Of a stretch of 64,000 bases of DNA, positions 1-12,805 are shown one piece after another. The notes under the pieces are model-generated. The model did no database searches, was not told the origin of the DNA, and worked only from the letters and a program-made list of their open reading frames with translations. Numbering within the stretch: the stretch's first letter is position 1; the number at the start of each line of letters is the position of its first letter. Made by a program: the position numbers and the translations under genes. This stretch comes from Nectonema munidae (Eukaryota > Nematomorpha > Nectonematoida > Nectonematidae): contig JAUIRK010000855.1 in NCBI GenBank assembly GCA_030549495.1, positions 2,227,501-2,291,500 on the forward strand. Reading direction: 5' to 3'.

Positions 1-1781
1 TTAGAAATTTATATTCACAAAGTTTTGTTCTCACGGAATTTAAAGTCTTCTCTAAACAGTTCTTGCAAGGTATTTGCGGATTGAATCCTTGATTTGATAT
101 CATTACATCCAATTTTTAATTATAAATATATGAAATATAGGTTTGGATTAACAATTACAAAAGTTGCTTTTGAGATCTACATTAACCTTTGCGATATCTA
201 TCACATTTTGAATTTCGCCGATGATAAAAAAGGCTATATATTTTTTTATTCAAGGAAACATAGAAATTGATGGCAAATATGAAAGTCTTACCCCTACTAA
301 TCATGTAAGTAATCTTTTTTTTTAATTAGCGGATATAAAATTAATTAAGTTAACATTTAATTGGAAATTTGTTTAACTTAATTACATTCAGAGTTATTTT
401 TTCCTCATAAAGCTTTTTTTAAGTACGAAACTAGAAGATGCTCAAACTTTGCACGCAAAGGTTTTGGGTTCGAATCCACCTCTCGCTATTCTTATTCATA
501 ATAATCATAGGCACGGAAATTTATTAAACGATGAAAATCCAATCTATGTAATAAATAGAAAATTCAGTTTAAAAAAAACAACGTATTTACATAAGGTGTT
601 AAAAAAGAGAATCTGGTATGATTGACAAATGTTTTTAATTAGCTTACAAATGGCAACCATATGGCAATTAGTAGTCTTCATTTATATTTTAGTAACTAAT
701 AATAATTCCAGCAAAAAACATTTCTTTCCTTAATCTTGATTCCTTTACAATTTATTGATTGATTGCGTTATTCAACTTATTTTAAAAAATCTTTTAACCA
801 TATGTTTTTAGAACTAAAAGATTTATTTTTAAAATTTCAATTAAATTACCATAGCTTTGAGAATTTGAAATTTAAATGCTATTTTTTAGCATAATTGAAA
901 CTCACTTATGGGTAGGGCAAAAAAATGTCATGAAAAAGTTGAAAAAAAAATTGAAAAAATTTTATTATGTGAATTAACTAGATCACCAACAAACAAACTA
1001 ACACACTGGGTCCAAGATACGAACCCAGGTTATAAATGGTCTACGCTATAATGGGTGTTATAAAAAACGGGTGTCAAGACCCTCTTCTCCACGCTAGAAT
1101 GCGTCTACTAGCATTTAATTTTTATAGCTAACGTGGTGTGAATTCTGGTGTTCTTTGGCATACTTTGTCGATCGCAAAAAAGGAATAAAGAATTGTAGAA
1201 TTACATATTGCAAAGGAACAGCAGTATTTTCCTGATTTCCAATCAAAGACGCAAATGTAAGATCTTAGACTTTAGATAACTTGTACATGAGAAACTCCCC
1301 TCCCTACCTTGTGATTTTTAATTTGTTCAGATCTATTTACTTTCTCCGTATATTACCTTAATTATATTGATAAGGATTACAAGTAAACTTCAAATAATGT
1401 TCTACTGATAAACTTGTGAAATTCTTTTACATCAAACTGAGAATCCAAAATAAGGTAGATAAAAAAAATGTTCAAAACCTCTTTTCATCACTTAAAAGTT
1501 GGCATTAAAATGGGGAAAATTGAGAAAAAATGTTATATATATACCTGATTAGCTTATTGTAACATTTTTAAAAAAAAATCATCTTTTCTAGAATTCATCT
1601 TCACGTGCTTTGCAAGAATTACTTTGAATCAATCAGTCAAACCTTTCAAAGATCAATTCCATCTAAAGTATAATCCTTTGGTTTTGTGGAGAAATATTTT
1701 TCTTTCAGGGAATATTCATGCACCCTTGCGATTTTTTTTTATATAAATAAATTATTTGAATATTACTCACACTCCTTATAC
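1..1781. other. AT-rich intergenic, two tRNA-like B boxes
   Basis: No coding region is visible. A canonical RNA polymerase III B box (GGTTCGAATCC) lies at about 467-480 on the + strand, and a weaker one (GGTTCGTATC) at about 1,012-1,026 on the - strand. Neither sits in a foldable tRNA, so they look like tRNA-derived SINE remnants rather than tRNA genes. Confidence 0.35.
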
Positions 1782-2860
1782 TAGGGCTCTGTTTTATCTC
1801 CCCTATTGTTTAGTCTCTATGTAAATGATATTTTTGATGTATCAAGTATATTTTCCTTTGTTCTCTATGCTGATGACTTCTGTGGCTATTTCCCACTTTC
1901 CTGTATTAAAAAAGATAATTGTATCAATATTAACATGTTTTTATATAATCTAAACCTATTTTATGCTTGGTGCACGAATAATGATTTGAAAATTAACTAT
2001 GTAAAATCTAAAGCAATGGTTGTAACCATGAAAGACAGTGTAAATGAAGACTTTCTATCCAAAGCACGTTTCAACATAGTCAATAAGTTTAATCTACTTG
2101 GGCTTGTGCTTGACAATAAGCTAAGCTTTTCCCATCATGTTAATATGGTTTCAAATAAATTGAGCCAAGTTATTGGAGTTTTTCATCGCACAAAACATAT
2201 CTTTCCTACGAATATCAAGCTCCTTCTTTACAAAACTCTGTTCTTGCCACACATTCAGTATAGCCTCATAAACTGGTACCCAAGCGGTAAAAATCGTATT
2301 GAGATTTTACAAAAGCGTGCTCTCAGAAATGTTTTCAATCTCAAATACAACTCACACACAGAACCTGTCTTCAAAATTCACTATCTACTCAAACTGAATG
2401 ATCTCTTCAATCTTAAAGTTGCTTGCTTTTTGCATAAAAACATCAATAACAGACCACATGGACTCTTCAGCAAATTTCTACAATATAATGATAATATAAA
2501 GCACGAAACCCGAAAAGCACACGATCCTTTGCCTGTGTTTTTCCGACTCTCAACTTCTACTGTGTCAGTCAGATACAAAACTATGTCTGCTCTACTTCCA
2601 AATTTTATTATTTGACTCTACAACAATATTCCACTTTGTTTCCGTGAGCAATGCTTTGAACTCGTGTCCTCGATGCTTCATTTTCTACCCTATCCTTGAA
2701 AGTCTGTGTTGAATCCTAACTGCGGCCTCCTGGCTTTTGGATCTTCACAAAATTACCTAGATTATTTTCATACTGTTTCGATAATTTGGTTCAGTTGTTT
2801 TTGTCATACTTTTCTCATGCGTAAACTTTCATTTGTAAATAAATATCATATCATATTATT
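1782..2860 (+). mobile_element. LINE (CR1/Jockey group) 3' half, reverse transcriptase relic
   Basis: This is the 3' half of a non-LTR retrotransposon ORF2. The open frame runs from about 1,785 to 2,615 and carries the palm motif GSVLSPLLFSLYVND followed by YADD near 1,868. The usual thumb and C-terminal blocks follow (LFLPHIQYSLINWYPSG, then LQKRALRNVFNLKYNSHTEP). The Gln codon normally preceding GSVLSP is TAG here (1,782-1,784), so the copy is 5'-truncated or broken at that point. No endonuclease domain is present. The wording of the C-terminal blocks is typical of CR1/Jockey-group LINEs. The family assignment is by eye. Confidence 0.85.
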
Positions 2861-4338
2861 ATACTTAGAATCAAAGATTTCATGTGGGCGGGAATTTTGA
2901 AAACGGTGGGGATCTTTAACTAAAGTATGATTCTAGGTCCGGGATCTTTCTGGAGTTGCGTTTAAATTACCTTATTAATGTAATTCTCGACTTTCTCAAT
3001 CCTTTCTCTTGCAATTTTTTGAGAAAGGTATCTAAAACTTTCTGTTTATATAGAAAAAAAGACTATAAAAGTGGTCCTATATATATCATGTTCTCAAAAC
3101 CCTATCGGCGTAAAAAGTATGCCTATACCGTTTGTGAGCATATTTTTTGTTTATTACAGAATTTTATAAACATATTTTGTGTTAGAAAAAAAGATTTTAA
3201 CTAGAATCTTTTTTTTTCAGAACACTAGTTTCTCAAGAAATCAACTACTATTTTTTCTCAAAAAAGTGGCGGTTAGGAAGTAAACATGATGAATTTGTGT
3301 TTAAATAATGACCACTATATAAGGTATGGCGAGTTTCAAAATTATTCAGATGTATGAACTTTGAATAAAAGCTAATTTTTATATCTCCAGTTTTAAACAG
3401 ATATAAAATTGTTTTGATCAAATTAAAATTTTAGCGAACCATTATATCAAATCTTCAACTGTTTCTGAATCCCTAATTTATTATTTGTTGGAATAAAATT
3501 TGATTCTGAACTTCTGATTTTGATGAACTAGTTGGAATTGAAATATTTTTTCACCAAACTACATTTAAAGTTGTAAATATTCTTTTCCTTATATTTCCTC
3601 CAGAAAAAAGAATATCTTTTTTGCTTCTGGTAACGTTTTATACGTGCGATTCTTTCAATTAATTTTGATTTAATTTCTTCAGAATCCAGTACATTAGATA
3701 TATTGCAATTTTTTTAAATCAATTTTCGTGTTTGAAGCTAAATTGAAAAAGTTTAAATTTGGGAAAACTTTTGTAAAGGGGGTTCAAGTATTTGCAAACA
3801 AAATTTTCAAAAATATCCTTCTACCATTTTTTCAGCGCTTTTTTTAAAAAATTTCAAAAAAATTGTAAAAATTTTTTTTGTCTATGATACACTGATACAT
3901 GCAATCATATTGCTTCAAAAGTTTTTCAATGATCACATTTATCGTTGGTGTTTAGGACAGGTTTCACAAATCTCTCCATAAATATGTTGAAAAGGTAAAA
4001 AAAATCTTTATAAAAGTTCTAAAAAATTACAATATCAAAACAAAGTGATTCAAAGCAAGAAGATAGTCATAGACAATGCAATGGGAATGTCTTTTAGAAG
4101 AAGCACGCAACCATATGATTACATAGTGTGATCTACAATGATTAAAATTAACTTGTAGGTTTCCTGTGTTAACTATACTAGTTTGAACTGCACCAATCAT
4201 TACTTCCCTGGGAACGGCAAGAATGTCTCCACTCTGGGAAGGGGGAATTTCAGGGTCCGCACAAGACAATCAAGCCAGATTTAAATCAAGTCAGTAATCT
4301 GGAATCTTTAAAAGAAAAGATAAAAGTATCAATAGAAA
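2861..4338. other. AT-rich intergenic with a small GC-richer patch
   Basis: I see no supportable gene. A GC-richer patch at 4,180-4,262 is open on the - strand (80 codons, reading MIGAVQTSIV, vaguely like a nitrilase-fold start). It has no continuation and could as well be a repeat fragment. Confidence 0.3.
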
Positions 4339-4471
4339 GGGCCTGAGTAAGGTTGGTTATGTACTGGGTTTCGATAACTCAAGGTCTTGGGTTCGATCCC
4401 GCATCAAGCCTACTTTCCTCATAGTTCGATACAAGCGGTGCAATTGTGCCTTCTCGATGAAAACACCACAC
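4339..4471 (+). repeat. tRNA-derived SINE, copy A
   Basis: About 130 bp with a pol III B box (GGTTCGATCCC near 4,390-4,400) downstream of an A-box-like GAGTAAGGTTGGTTA. An unrelated body follows (TTCGATACAAGCGG, then AATTGTGCCTTCTCGATGA) and it ends in an A-rich tail. The same sequence recurs at 5,970-6,101 (+), 44,916-45,054 (-), 47,926-48,000 (-, head only), 48,298-48,366 (+, tail only) and, more divergent, 35,232-35,385 (+). That establishes a dispersed family. Confidence 0.8.
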
Positions 4472-5969
4472 AAAAAAAAATTAAAAAAAAAATTAAATAA
4501 AATTATTTTTAAAAATTGTTATTTACAAAGAAAGACACACACCAAAGTTATCTTTATTTTAATAGGTGAAGGATAGAATTCTCATATTTTCAAATAAAAA
4601 TTTTGTTTCATTTATAACATACAACTTTTTATATAAAAATAAAAAATATTTAAAAAAAAAGGTAAAAAAAATTTTTTTTTTAATTGCATGTATGATTTTA
4701 AAATATAAAAACAAAAATTTGATTAGGATTGTCAAGGAACAAAAGTTTTATTTTAAATTTTTATTCAAGTTTATTCAAGATGACATCTCATTATCAAGTA
4801 AAATGAACCGTTATTAAAAATCACTAAATAACTTTGATTTCAGCTTAATAAAAAAATAAAAAAATGGAATTCAAAAACAAAAAAGATGAATTAAAATGTT
4901 TCAAATGGAAAGGGAAAATAAAACTCAACTATATGGACTCTACATATGGTATCTTAAAGTTTAAATCAGATTATAGCCATTTTTACTCACACCGAAATAA
5001 TTTCGCCAGCGTTTGGCCAGATTAATTAAACACTAATGTTGGTATTAACAAGAAATGAAATTTGAACTCGATTTTCCGTCTCCTATTACTAACTTTAACA
5101 TATGTACTTAGATATGTAACAAAACGTCATTTTTGTTTGGTCTAAGTTTTTGTGATTATTATAGGGAGGTTGTTCATTTTATTACAACTGAAATTAGTTA
5201 TATCAGAAAACTAACTTTAAAATTAAAAAATATTTATATGTGAAAAGTTTTAAAAAAAATTATCTTTTAAAAAATAAGTATTATGTGTTTTCAATGTTCC
5301 TTACAAAAATCATCCATTTTTTTATTTTTTTTGTTGTTTTTTTTGAGTACAATAAATGTTTTTAGAAATCATACGAAAACCATCACCAATTTCATTTTGT
5401 GCGCAAAATAGTTCAACAAAGAGTAAAACTAATTTGAAAAATGTTTCAATTGAAGAAAATTTAATTTTTTATAAATTTATGCTTCAATTTAACTTAGTAT
5501 TTTTTAATTTAAAAAATCTAAACCATTTTAAAAAATTTTTCTATTTTTTCAAAAAAACTTTATTAAAATATCTAACATATATAAGTAGTTTTTAGTTGAA
5601 AATAACATTAATTTACAAAAACTTATTTATCAAGATGGAATTTTGTTATAGCGAGAGTTTTATGGACATTTTGTGAAAATACTCATAAAAATCTCTTGGT
5701 TTAAAAGTCTATACACTCAAATATCGTTATAGTAAAGTTTAACCAAAAAATTCCATTTGTTTCAAGGTTCAACTTCTTCTTTGAAATGTTTTCGCTATGT
5801 CACTGAAGTCAAAAACTTTAAGTCCATAAAGTCAATATTGTTGAAAAAAAAGTTTAAAAAAGGTGTTCTTTAGTTTTTTTGTTTACAAGCTCTAAAATCT
5901 AGAATTTATCCTTATTTTTGTTTTTACTGAATAAAAAAAGAAATATTTCATATTTTAACCTTATTTGTT
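4472..5969. other. AT-rich intergenic
   Basis: Very AT-rich with long A and T runs. The small open frames (4,566-4,817 and 5,356-5,595) are Lys/Phe/Asn-rich products of base composition. Nothing supportable is seen. Confidence 0.5.
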
Positions 5970-6101
5970 GGGCGGGGTAAGTTTGGTTGGGTACTGGGTT
6001 TCGATAACTCAAGGTCTTGGGTTCGATCCCGCATCAAGCTTACTTTCTCATAGTTCGATACAAGCTTAGCAATTGTGCCTTCTTACTGAGAGAACTACAC
6101 G
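5970..6101 (+). repeat. tRNA-derived SINE, copy B
   Basis: Near-identical to copy A through the B box and the ATAGTTCGATACAAGC block, diverging at the 3' end. It has the same orientation as copy A, about 1.6 kb downstream. Confidence 0.78.
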
Positions 6102-6227
6102 ATATCTTTACTTTTGCTAGCATTATACAATTTATATATTTTGAAATAAATCTATACACTCAAACAATAAAAGAGAGAATCCAAGAAAATGCAAATATTG
6201 ATTGATATTTTGAAACTTGAAAACCAC

Positions 6228-6445
6228 AATTTCCCCCCCCAAATTTTTTTTTTTTAAAAAACCCCCCCCCCTAAAAAAAAAAAAAGGGGGGGGTTTTTTT
6301 TTCTAAAAAAATTATCTATAAAAAAAAAAAATACTACGGGCGGAACCCCTTTTTCAATTGATTTTTTTTTTAAAAAAAAAAAAAAATTTTTAAAAAATTA
6401 TTTATAAAAAAAAATAGGAAAAAAAAAAAAAAAAAAAATTTTTGT
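6228..6445. repeat. Homopolymer patchwork (runs of C, G, A and T)
   Basis: Alternating long runs of C, T, A and G make imperfect palindromes such as C9, T12, C12, A13, G10. This may be genuine low-complexity DNA, but it also looks like a poorly resolved consensus or assembly patch. Confidence 0.6.
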
Positions 6446-8639
6446 TTTTTTTAATTAGCGGATTTATTAAGATTTAGGAAATCTAAATTAATTTCTCATT
6501 AGGTACAAATTTTTATAACAAGATTATGTTTTCCGGATTCAGTTTAATTCAATTTTCCCTCTTTTAGAACAAAAAATTGCACTAGTTCTATATGTGACAG
6601 GAAATAAGAAGTACTAAGGTGGAACTTACGTGAGAAGTGATTGAAACATATGTGCTCGCGGATTTTGATTAGGATGAGTGTGGATCTAGTCATAAAATTG
6701 GTAAAATCCTGGAGGAATATGAACTATTAAACACACTCACCCCATTCTCAAATCTCTCCCTATCTCCAAAATTTTCAAACATTCTATCAAATATAAAAAT
6801 TTATGCGTATATTAGGATGACTGGAAAATTCGGTACTGAACAATTTGGTTCTGGAACTTTTCGGTTTCAGACAATTTGCTACGGCTCTGCAACAAATAAA
6901 AAGTGTCTTTAATAGAATTACAATAATTTGCGAAATATCATTAAAATAAATAACAGTTATGACTGATTTTGGCATAAAACACTGTTTTAGCAAATATTTA
7001 ATTAGAATTATTCACTAAACTTTTCATTTGAGAGTGTCATTTTTTAGAATTTGTCTCCAAAACATTTTGACAAAAAAATTATTTTTCTATGCTTATGAAA
7101 CTTGAAGAAAGTTATTTTTGACTTTTATTACTGTAATTTCTTGGAAAGTAAAATATGGTGTATACTAAAATACTAGTATAGCACATTGCCTAAGCCCAAC
7201 TTGTCTGAGAACAAATGGTTCGGAAATAAATTCTAGTGTACTCAATTGCCCCAGCAGAAGGAGAGGTTTCCTCAAACTATATTAATTTAAAAGAAAATTT
7301 TTTAATTGATTGTAGCATACCTATGTATTATATATCTATAGCAAAACTAGATTCACATATAGGAAAATGAATTTGTTTAACAAATCTAAGAACACATCAC
7401 CATTGTAATAGTAATTGAAATAGATTTTAACTTTGATTTCAATATATACAAGAAGACTATACTTAAAGGGGATGAATTATGTGCATTCAAGTTCAAACAG
7501 TTTCAATGGGAAGGAAAGCGTGAGAAATTTCATGAATAAAATTGTGTTTTATAATAAATTCCATTTTTTTTCTTAAATTTTACGAGACCATGAATTTTTG
7601 GCAGAAAGAAAATGTTTTTTTTCAAAAAGTTTTGCACTAATAGGCAATCAAATCTCTTGTTCTGAATATAATTAGAAAAGGTTTGTACTGTCTATTTAAA
7701 ATGGGCCAGATAAATGTTTTAAAGAAATAGGCAATAAAATTAAAATACTTATTTTATATTCATTTGCGGAATAGATAAGATTTATTCGCCTACATCAAGA
7801 TCAAGATTCCAAATAAAAATGCTAGAAAGCTACAAAAGTTATTTTAATTTTCATTTCTGCATTTCAAAGAAGAACATTAAAAAGTTTATTGTATTTTATC
7901 AAGAGAAAAGTGTTTACTCGCATTCCAATATTTATAAAAATGGACCTTTTCTGGCGATAATATAGTATATAGGGATCAAAATATTACCCAAAGCCAGGTT
8001 ATCAATAATTTTTATTTTTCCCGGTCCCGCTCAGAAGCTCTCCTTTGAAATCCTCTATGATGGCTTCTAAGAGAAATTCTCTATGATGGCTTCTCGATTG
8101 TGCTTTATGAACAAAAATATTGCGGCATAAAAATTATGATAAAGCGCATAAATTATAACATATGTTAGAAGTCAAGCCTTCGCAAAAATTATATAAATCA
8201 AACAAAACTTATATACCCCCAATTTTTTTGGATTATGCGAGAAGACAGTTAGGGTGTGCGATAAGAGAATCTTTATAAGTCCCCATTTGTGCACGACGCT
8301 GTCGAGTTTAGATGCTTTTCCAGTCCCAAATTTGATTCAGCCTTGAAAAAGGATTGTTTGTTGGTTAAAATATATCCATACAAAAAATTTAGAATATTTC
8401 ATTTAATTTTTTCACAAAATGTTTGCATATCTTTATTAAACTTCAATTAATTAATTTTCCATTCATTATTTTTGGAACACAAAAATCAAGAAGTTTTTGG
8501 GGTAATTTAATTAAAGTATAAAATTATTGTCCCGGTTTGCGTTAAAAAAATTTTTATGAATCAGTTTTTTTTTAAATATTATAAAAGAAAAAAAAAGGTG
8601 CTCTTTAAATTAAATCTAAAAATCTTTAATTAAATACCT
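6446..8639. other. AT-rich intergenic
   Basis: No gene or named repeat is recognised. A short tandem duplication of period 26 (CTCTATGATGGCTTCT) lies at 8,048-8,099. Confidence 0.5.
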
Positions 8640-9440
8640 CGTCTTCTTCCGTGAAATGATGGTTGAGAAGGGAGGCAGGCTGAAGAAGGATCCTTTTTCC
8701 GAGATGTGATGCCACAGAGATCATTCGATTCGTCTTCCTTATCGCGTGGAACTGCGTGAGTGTGGTGAAGCATTTCAGTCGATGTCCTTTTTATCTTGGC
8801 CTAGCGCGCGAAACGCTAGCAAGGAGGATGCTTTTTGTTTGCTTGCTACCTTTTTTCCTTTTGCTGGACGCGAAATGAAGGTAAACGCGGGCACCAGGTC
8901 AATCCTTCACACTCCCAGAATGTTGTGGTGGTACGTCGTGTGACGAGGGTAAACACGAGAGAGATTTATCCGGGATAGCCTTTCTTTCTCGGTCAGGGAA
9001 GCTAGGGGAGAGAGGATTCCTTTCTTCCTGTATTCTCGTCTCGCCCTTGATGTCATAGTTAGAAGCAAAGAAAGGCGGCAGATAGATATCCTATTTACAT
9101 AACAACATTATCATCAGAGGAATCTATCTTGCGAGTAAGTTCCTTGGAAAGAAGATGAATAGATAGTGGGAGCTGTACTGGAGCTTGAACTGAACTGGCT
9201 TGTAGCATACTTAAGGCATACATACACTAAGCTTGAAGTGAGTGCTTCACTTTACTTTGTGTTGGAAGTGTCGGTGTTTATTCGTGGATCGCATTTCTAA
9301 CTTTGACGCACCCGAAGAAAAAGACACAAACCTAAAAGTAAACCCCTTCTTCAGATATATGGCATACCACTTTTTCACTTCAAATAGGTTTCATTCCAGA
9401 TTGCGGTATCGAGGAAATTGCGGATTTTAATTTTACCGTG
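8640..9440 (+). other. GC-richer island ending at a strong splice donor
   Basis: This stretch stands out as clearly GC-richer than its AT-rich flanks. It has no long reading frame on either strand (best 65 codons at 8,746-8,943). A consensus donor (GCGA|GTAAGT) lies at 9,131-9,140. A plausible reading is a non-coding first exon or promoter-proximal transcript on the + strand. A divergent repeat is the alternative. No partner exon can be tied to it here. Confidence 0.35.
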
Positions 9441-9605
9441 TATAAAATTGTCGTTAATTATCGTTTTTATGGGCAAAGATTAGGCTTAGGTAATACAAGT
9501 CTCTTCACGCCTGGAAAACTTAAGAAGAAGAAGAAACTTAAGAAGGCAGAAGCACAAATTTATATTTAAATGAATGAATATATTGATAATATAAAATTAC
9601 ATTAA

Positions 9606-9735
9606 CCCATTTAGGACCAATGTTCCTATTTTGGAACATAAGTAATTTCCTCTTCCTCTTCTTTTTTTAATGAATTTAAAAAAAATTGGTTGTGTTTTTT
9701 TTAATTTTCTTTTTTTTTGTTTGTTTTTATGGGGG
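9606..9735. mobile_element. TTAA-flanked piggyBac-like MITE or remnant
   Basis: TTAA at 9,602-9,605 is followed by CCCATTTAGGACCAATGTTC. This nearly matches the 5' tip of the piggyBac at 37,041, including the palindromic GTTCC...GGAAC that follows. A GGG|TTAA closes at 9,733-9,739. The 3' tip is only weakly inverted-repeat, so this may be a deletion derivative or a solo end. Confidence 0.5.
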
Positions 9736-9739
9736 TTAA

Positions 9740-11439
9740 ACACAAATTGGCATAACCAAGACAGCGCGTAGAATTGTACGTTTACCCAATAGACAAAACC
9801 TTCTATGTTTAAATGGGAAAAGCGAGCAAATTTTGGCCAAAATCGTATAAAAAAGTCAATCGCATTACTTATTAAATTAGTTAGTTAAAATGATTAGTGG
9901 TTAACCAGCTAATTCAAAATAGTTAATATAATTAATTGGAAAATGAGTAAAACTTTTTTATTCAAACAAATTGAACACCTTTATTAAAAAAAGTTTTTCC
10001 TTCAACTATTATTCATGACGTCTCCAGCTATACTTTTCTTTATGATTAGAAAATAGTTTGAAATTTACCTACATCTTTGATACCTTACTTTTTTTTACTA
10101 CTCATTATATATTTTCACTCGAGAAAGGAAAATGCACAATTTTGGTCATTTAAGCAAAAATAATTCACTTTTTTAATTTAAACACGGTTTCGATTTTCGT
10201 CTTGCTTAACCATTTACATTTTTCCGTTCGGATTTTGTCATTTATAACTTTTATTATTATATATATAATATATAAAGGAAGAGAAGTTAGGCTCTCATTT
10301 AAGTATGACAAATTTTACCAAAGCCTCGTCAAGTTAAAGCTATCCTACAATATTTTAGGATTTCATGCTGAATTTTAAATCGGAAACTTTTCATATGAAC
10401 AAACCTCATATGAAAATTTTCTCATAAGCATAATTTCTACTTAGGTTTCACATTTTATTGATTTTATTGCCATGGGCATTTATTTTGACCAATAAAAAAT
10501 GATTTTTTTCAACTTTCTAATCTTAAAATTAAGACTGATTTGGAACAAATCAAAAATTAAAAAAAAAAGATTTATAAAAAGTTCATTTAAAAAAAGTTAT
10601 TCATAAAAAGTAAATTATCTTTGCAAAAAAGTTTATTTAACCAAAAAATTCAATTTTGTAATTGAATAAGTTTAATGTATAATATAATTGAAAGAAAAAA
10701 ATTTCAAATGTAGAGTGCTTAATATTTGACAAAAAAATTTTAATTTTTCAGTGAAATACTTTGACTTTAAATGTTAAAGCGATGTTTATTATGAAATGTT
10801 TTTTTTATTTTTATTTACTTAAAAAAAAATTGACTTTATTTTTACCTAAATCTTGACAAAATGATTCAAATTACTTCTAAATTTGTAATTCAATTTTAAA
10901 AACAATGTGTATACATAGCCGTTGAACGTTAGTGTATAAAAATTAACATATGTTTCATTCATTTCTTTTCAAAACTCTCTGAACATTCTTTTTATTTTTA
11001 AAGGTCCCTTTTTAGTATTTTATTTAAATTTGAATTGATATATGATACAACCAAATTTTTTCCACTGCAATAAATTTTCAACAGAAGATTTCTAGAAAAG
11101 TACACAAGCTTATATTATATCGTTTGTAAGCATAAAGATGCACTTATCACAAAAAAATTGGGATATAGTAAAAATTAAAAAATTTCGAAAAAAAACTTTT
11201 GCGGTATATAGAAAAAAAGTTTAAAATGTTTGAAAAAACATTATATTATAACTACCAAAATGCAGAAGAGCTCTTTTACTAGATTACCGTAAGCATTCAT
11301 GTTTAATCAGCTAAAGTGGATATTCCGTTCTAGTTTAGTTCTAGTTTAGCGTTTTTCTGGCGACTCTTCATAAACGGACTCTACTGCTTTCTTTGAATCC
11401 TTGAGGAAAACTGAGGAAGTATTCTATGGTTAACTAAGA
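9740..11439. other. AT-rich intergenic
   Basis: AT-rich sequence with a short AT microsatellite near 10,255-10,276. No gene or classified repeat is seen. Confidence 0.5.
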
Positions 11440-12805
11440 TATTTTCGTTTATGATGTTATAAACTGTAATCCCATCGTCTCTTCTATCTATATCGATATG
11501 ATAGAAGGGGTAGAGACAACGTTTGCAGTCTTTCTTTATAGGTTAATATGCTTTGAGACCTGTAATTTTTTGGTTATTCGCTTCTGTACATTTTCTAAGG
11601 CGTATTCCAGTCTTCTTTGCAGCTTGGCTGTGCGAGGGCGTATTAACGCGTTGTATATAGGAGTAGCTATTTCTGGTTCAAAGGAGGATAACTGACGATG
11701 AATTGAGTGAAATACAGCGTAAGCTTTAGAGAATATTTTGGAAAAATGAGGATTGAATTTCAAAGAATTATTATCAACGATGATGCCTAACTCGTTTATT
11801 TGCGAAGTACGAGTGATATTATGACCACGAATATAATAAGTGTAGCTGCTTTGACAACCAATTTGCAAATGATAGCATTTTGCGAAATTTAGATCCATAC
11901 CCCAATGTGCACACCAATGATATAGAGTGTAAAGGTGAGTTTGAAGTTGGGTCGTAGAATTTTTGGCGTATTCAGAGTACAACTTAAGATCATCGGCAAA
12001 TAATTTTGAGTTGGACTCAATTTGCGTTTCCAATTCGTTGGTGTATAGATTAAAAAGTAGAGGTCCTATCACACTGCCTTGCACTACTTCACTAGTTACT
12101 TTACTCGGATTTGATAAGCAGCCGTTCACAGTGACAAATTGGATTCTATTGGTTAGGAAGTTGTCGCTCCATTTAATAATTCCAGGATAAATGTTATAGG
12201 TTTTTAATTTACTTAGTAAATCATTGTGTGGAACTCTGACAAAAATGCCTTGCGAAAATCAAAGTATAAAACATCAACTGTGTCGTACTTCTTCTCGAGA
12301 AGGTCAGTAACATCGTCATGGAAGTCCAATAATTGTGTCACCGTAGATTTCTTTCTCATAAACACATGTTGATTACGTTCTTGCTTTTCAAATAAAAATA
12401 AATGTGATCAGTTAAGCTGATAGGCCTGTACTTCGAAGCAATTTCTGATTCGAGTTTTTATGTATGGGGACTACTAATGCAGTTTTCCAGGCCTTTGGTA
12501 AGATACCTTCTTTTAAGGAAAGGTTGAACAACTTTGCAATTGGGAATGCCGAATGAAAGGTCAGTTCTTTTAAAATAAATGAATGCCGGTTGTCGATGCC
12601 AGGCGATTTATCTACTTACTCCAAGGTTGCTAAGTTTTTCAAACACAAGTTCCTCACTGATTACAATTTCTTCCATCGGTGGGTGGTGATGGTGTAGCTT
12701 AACCTTTTTTGATAACTACCTTGAGACTCTGTGAAGACAGAAGAAAAATATTTACTGAATGTTTCTGCAATTTCAGTATCGCAATTTATGCGAATTCAAT
12801 TTGTT
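11440..12805 (-). mobile_element. LINE (CR1-like) reverse transcriptase relic
   Basis: On the - strand, successive fragments read as ORF2 of a non-LTR retrotransposon. From high to low coordinate these are an N-terminal PPMEEIVISEELVFEKLSNL block (~12,660), a WKTALVVPIHK block (~12,490) and a finger region near 12,250. The longest intact frame (11,536-12,129) holds VVQGSVIGPLLFNLYTNE, FADD and the thumb. The CR1-type tail then reads LPLLSYRYRRDDGITVYN in another frame near 11,470-11,510. Multiple frame changes and stops show an old, inactive copy. No endonuclease is recognised. Confidence 0.85.

Noticed and set aside
425-490. tRNA gene suggested by GGTTCGAATCC
   Set aside because: No acceptor stem or proper A box at the right distance, so more likely a SINE remnant.
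2956-3204. 82-codon frame after the first LINE
   Set aside because: No domain, no splice context and AT-driven composition.
4027-4269. 80-codon - strand frame with a nitrilase-like short motif
   Set aside because: Only about ten residues resemble a carbon-nitrogen hydrolase start, and nothing continues it.
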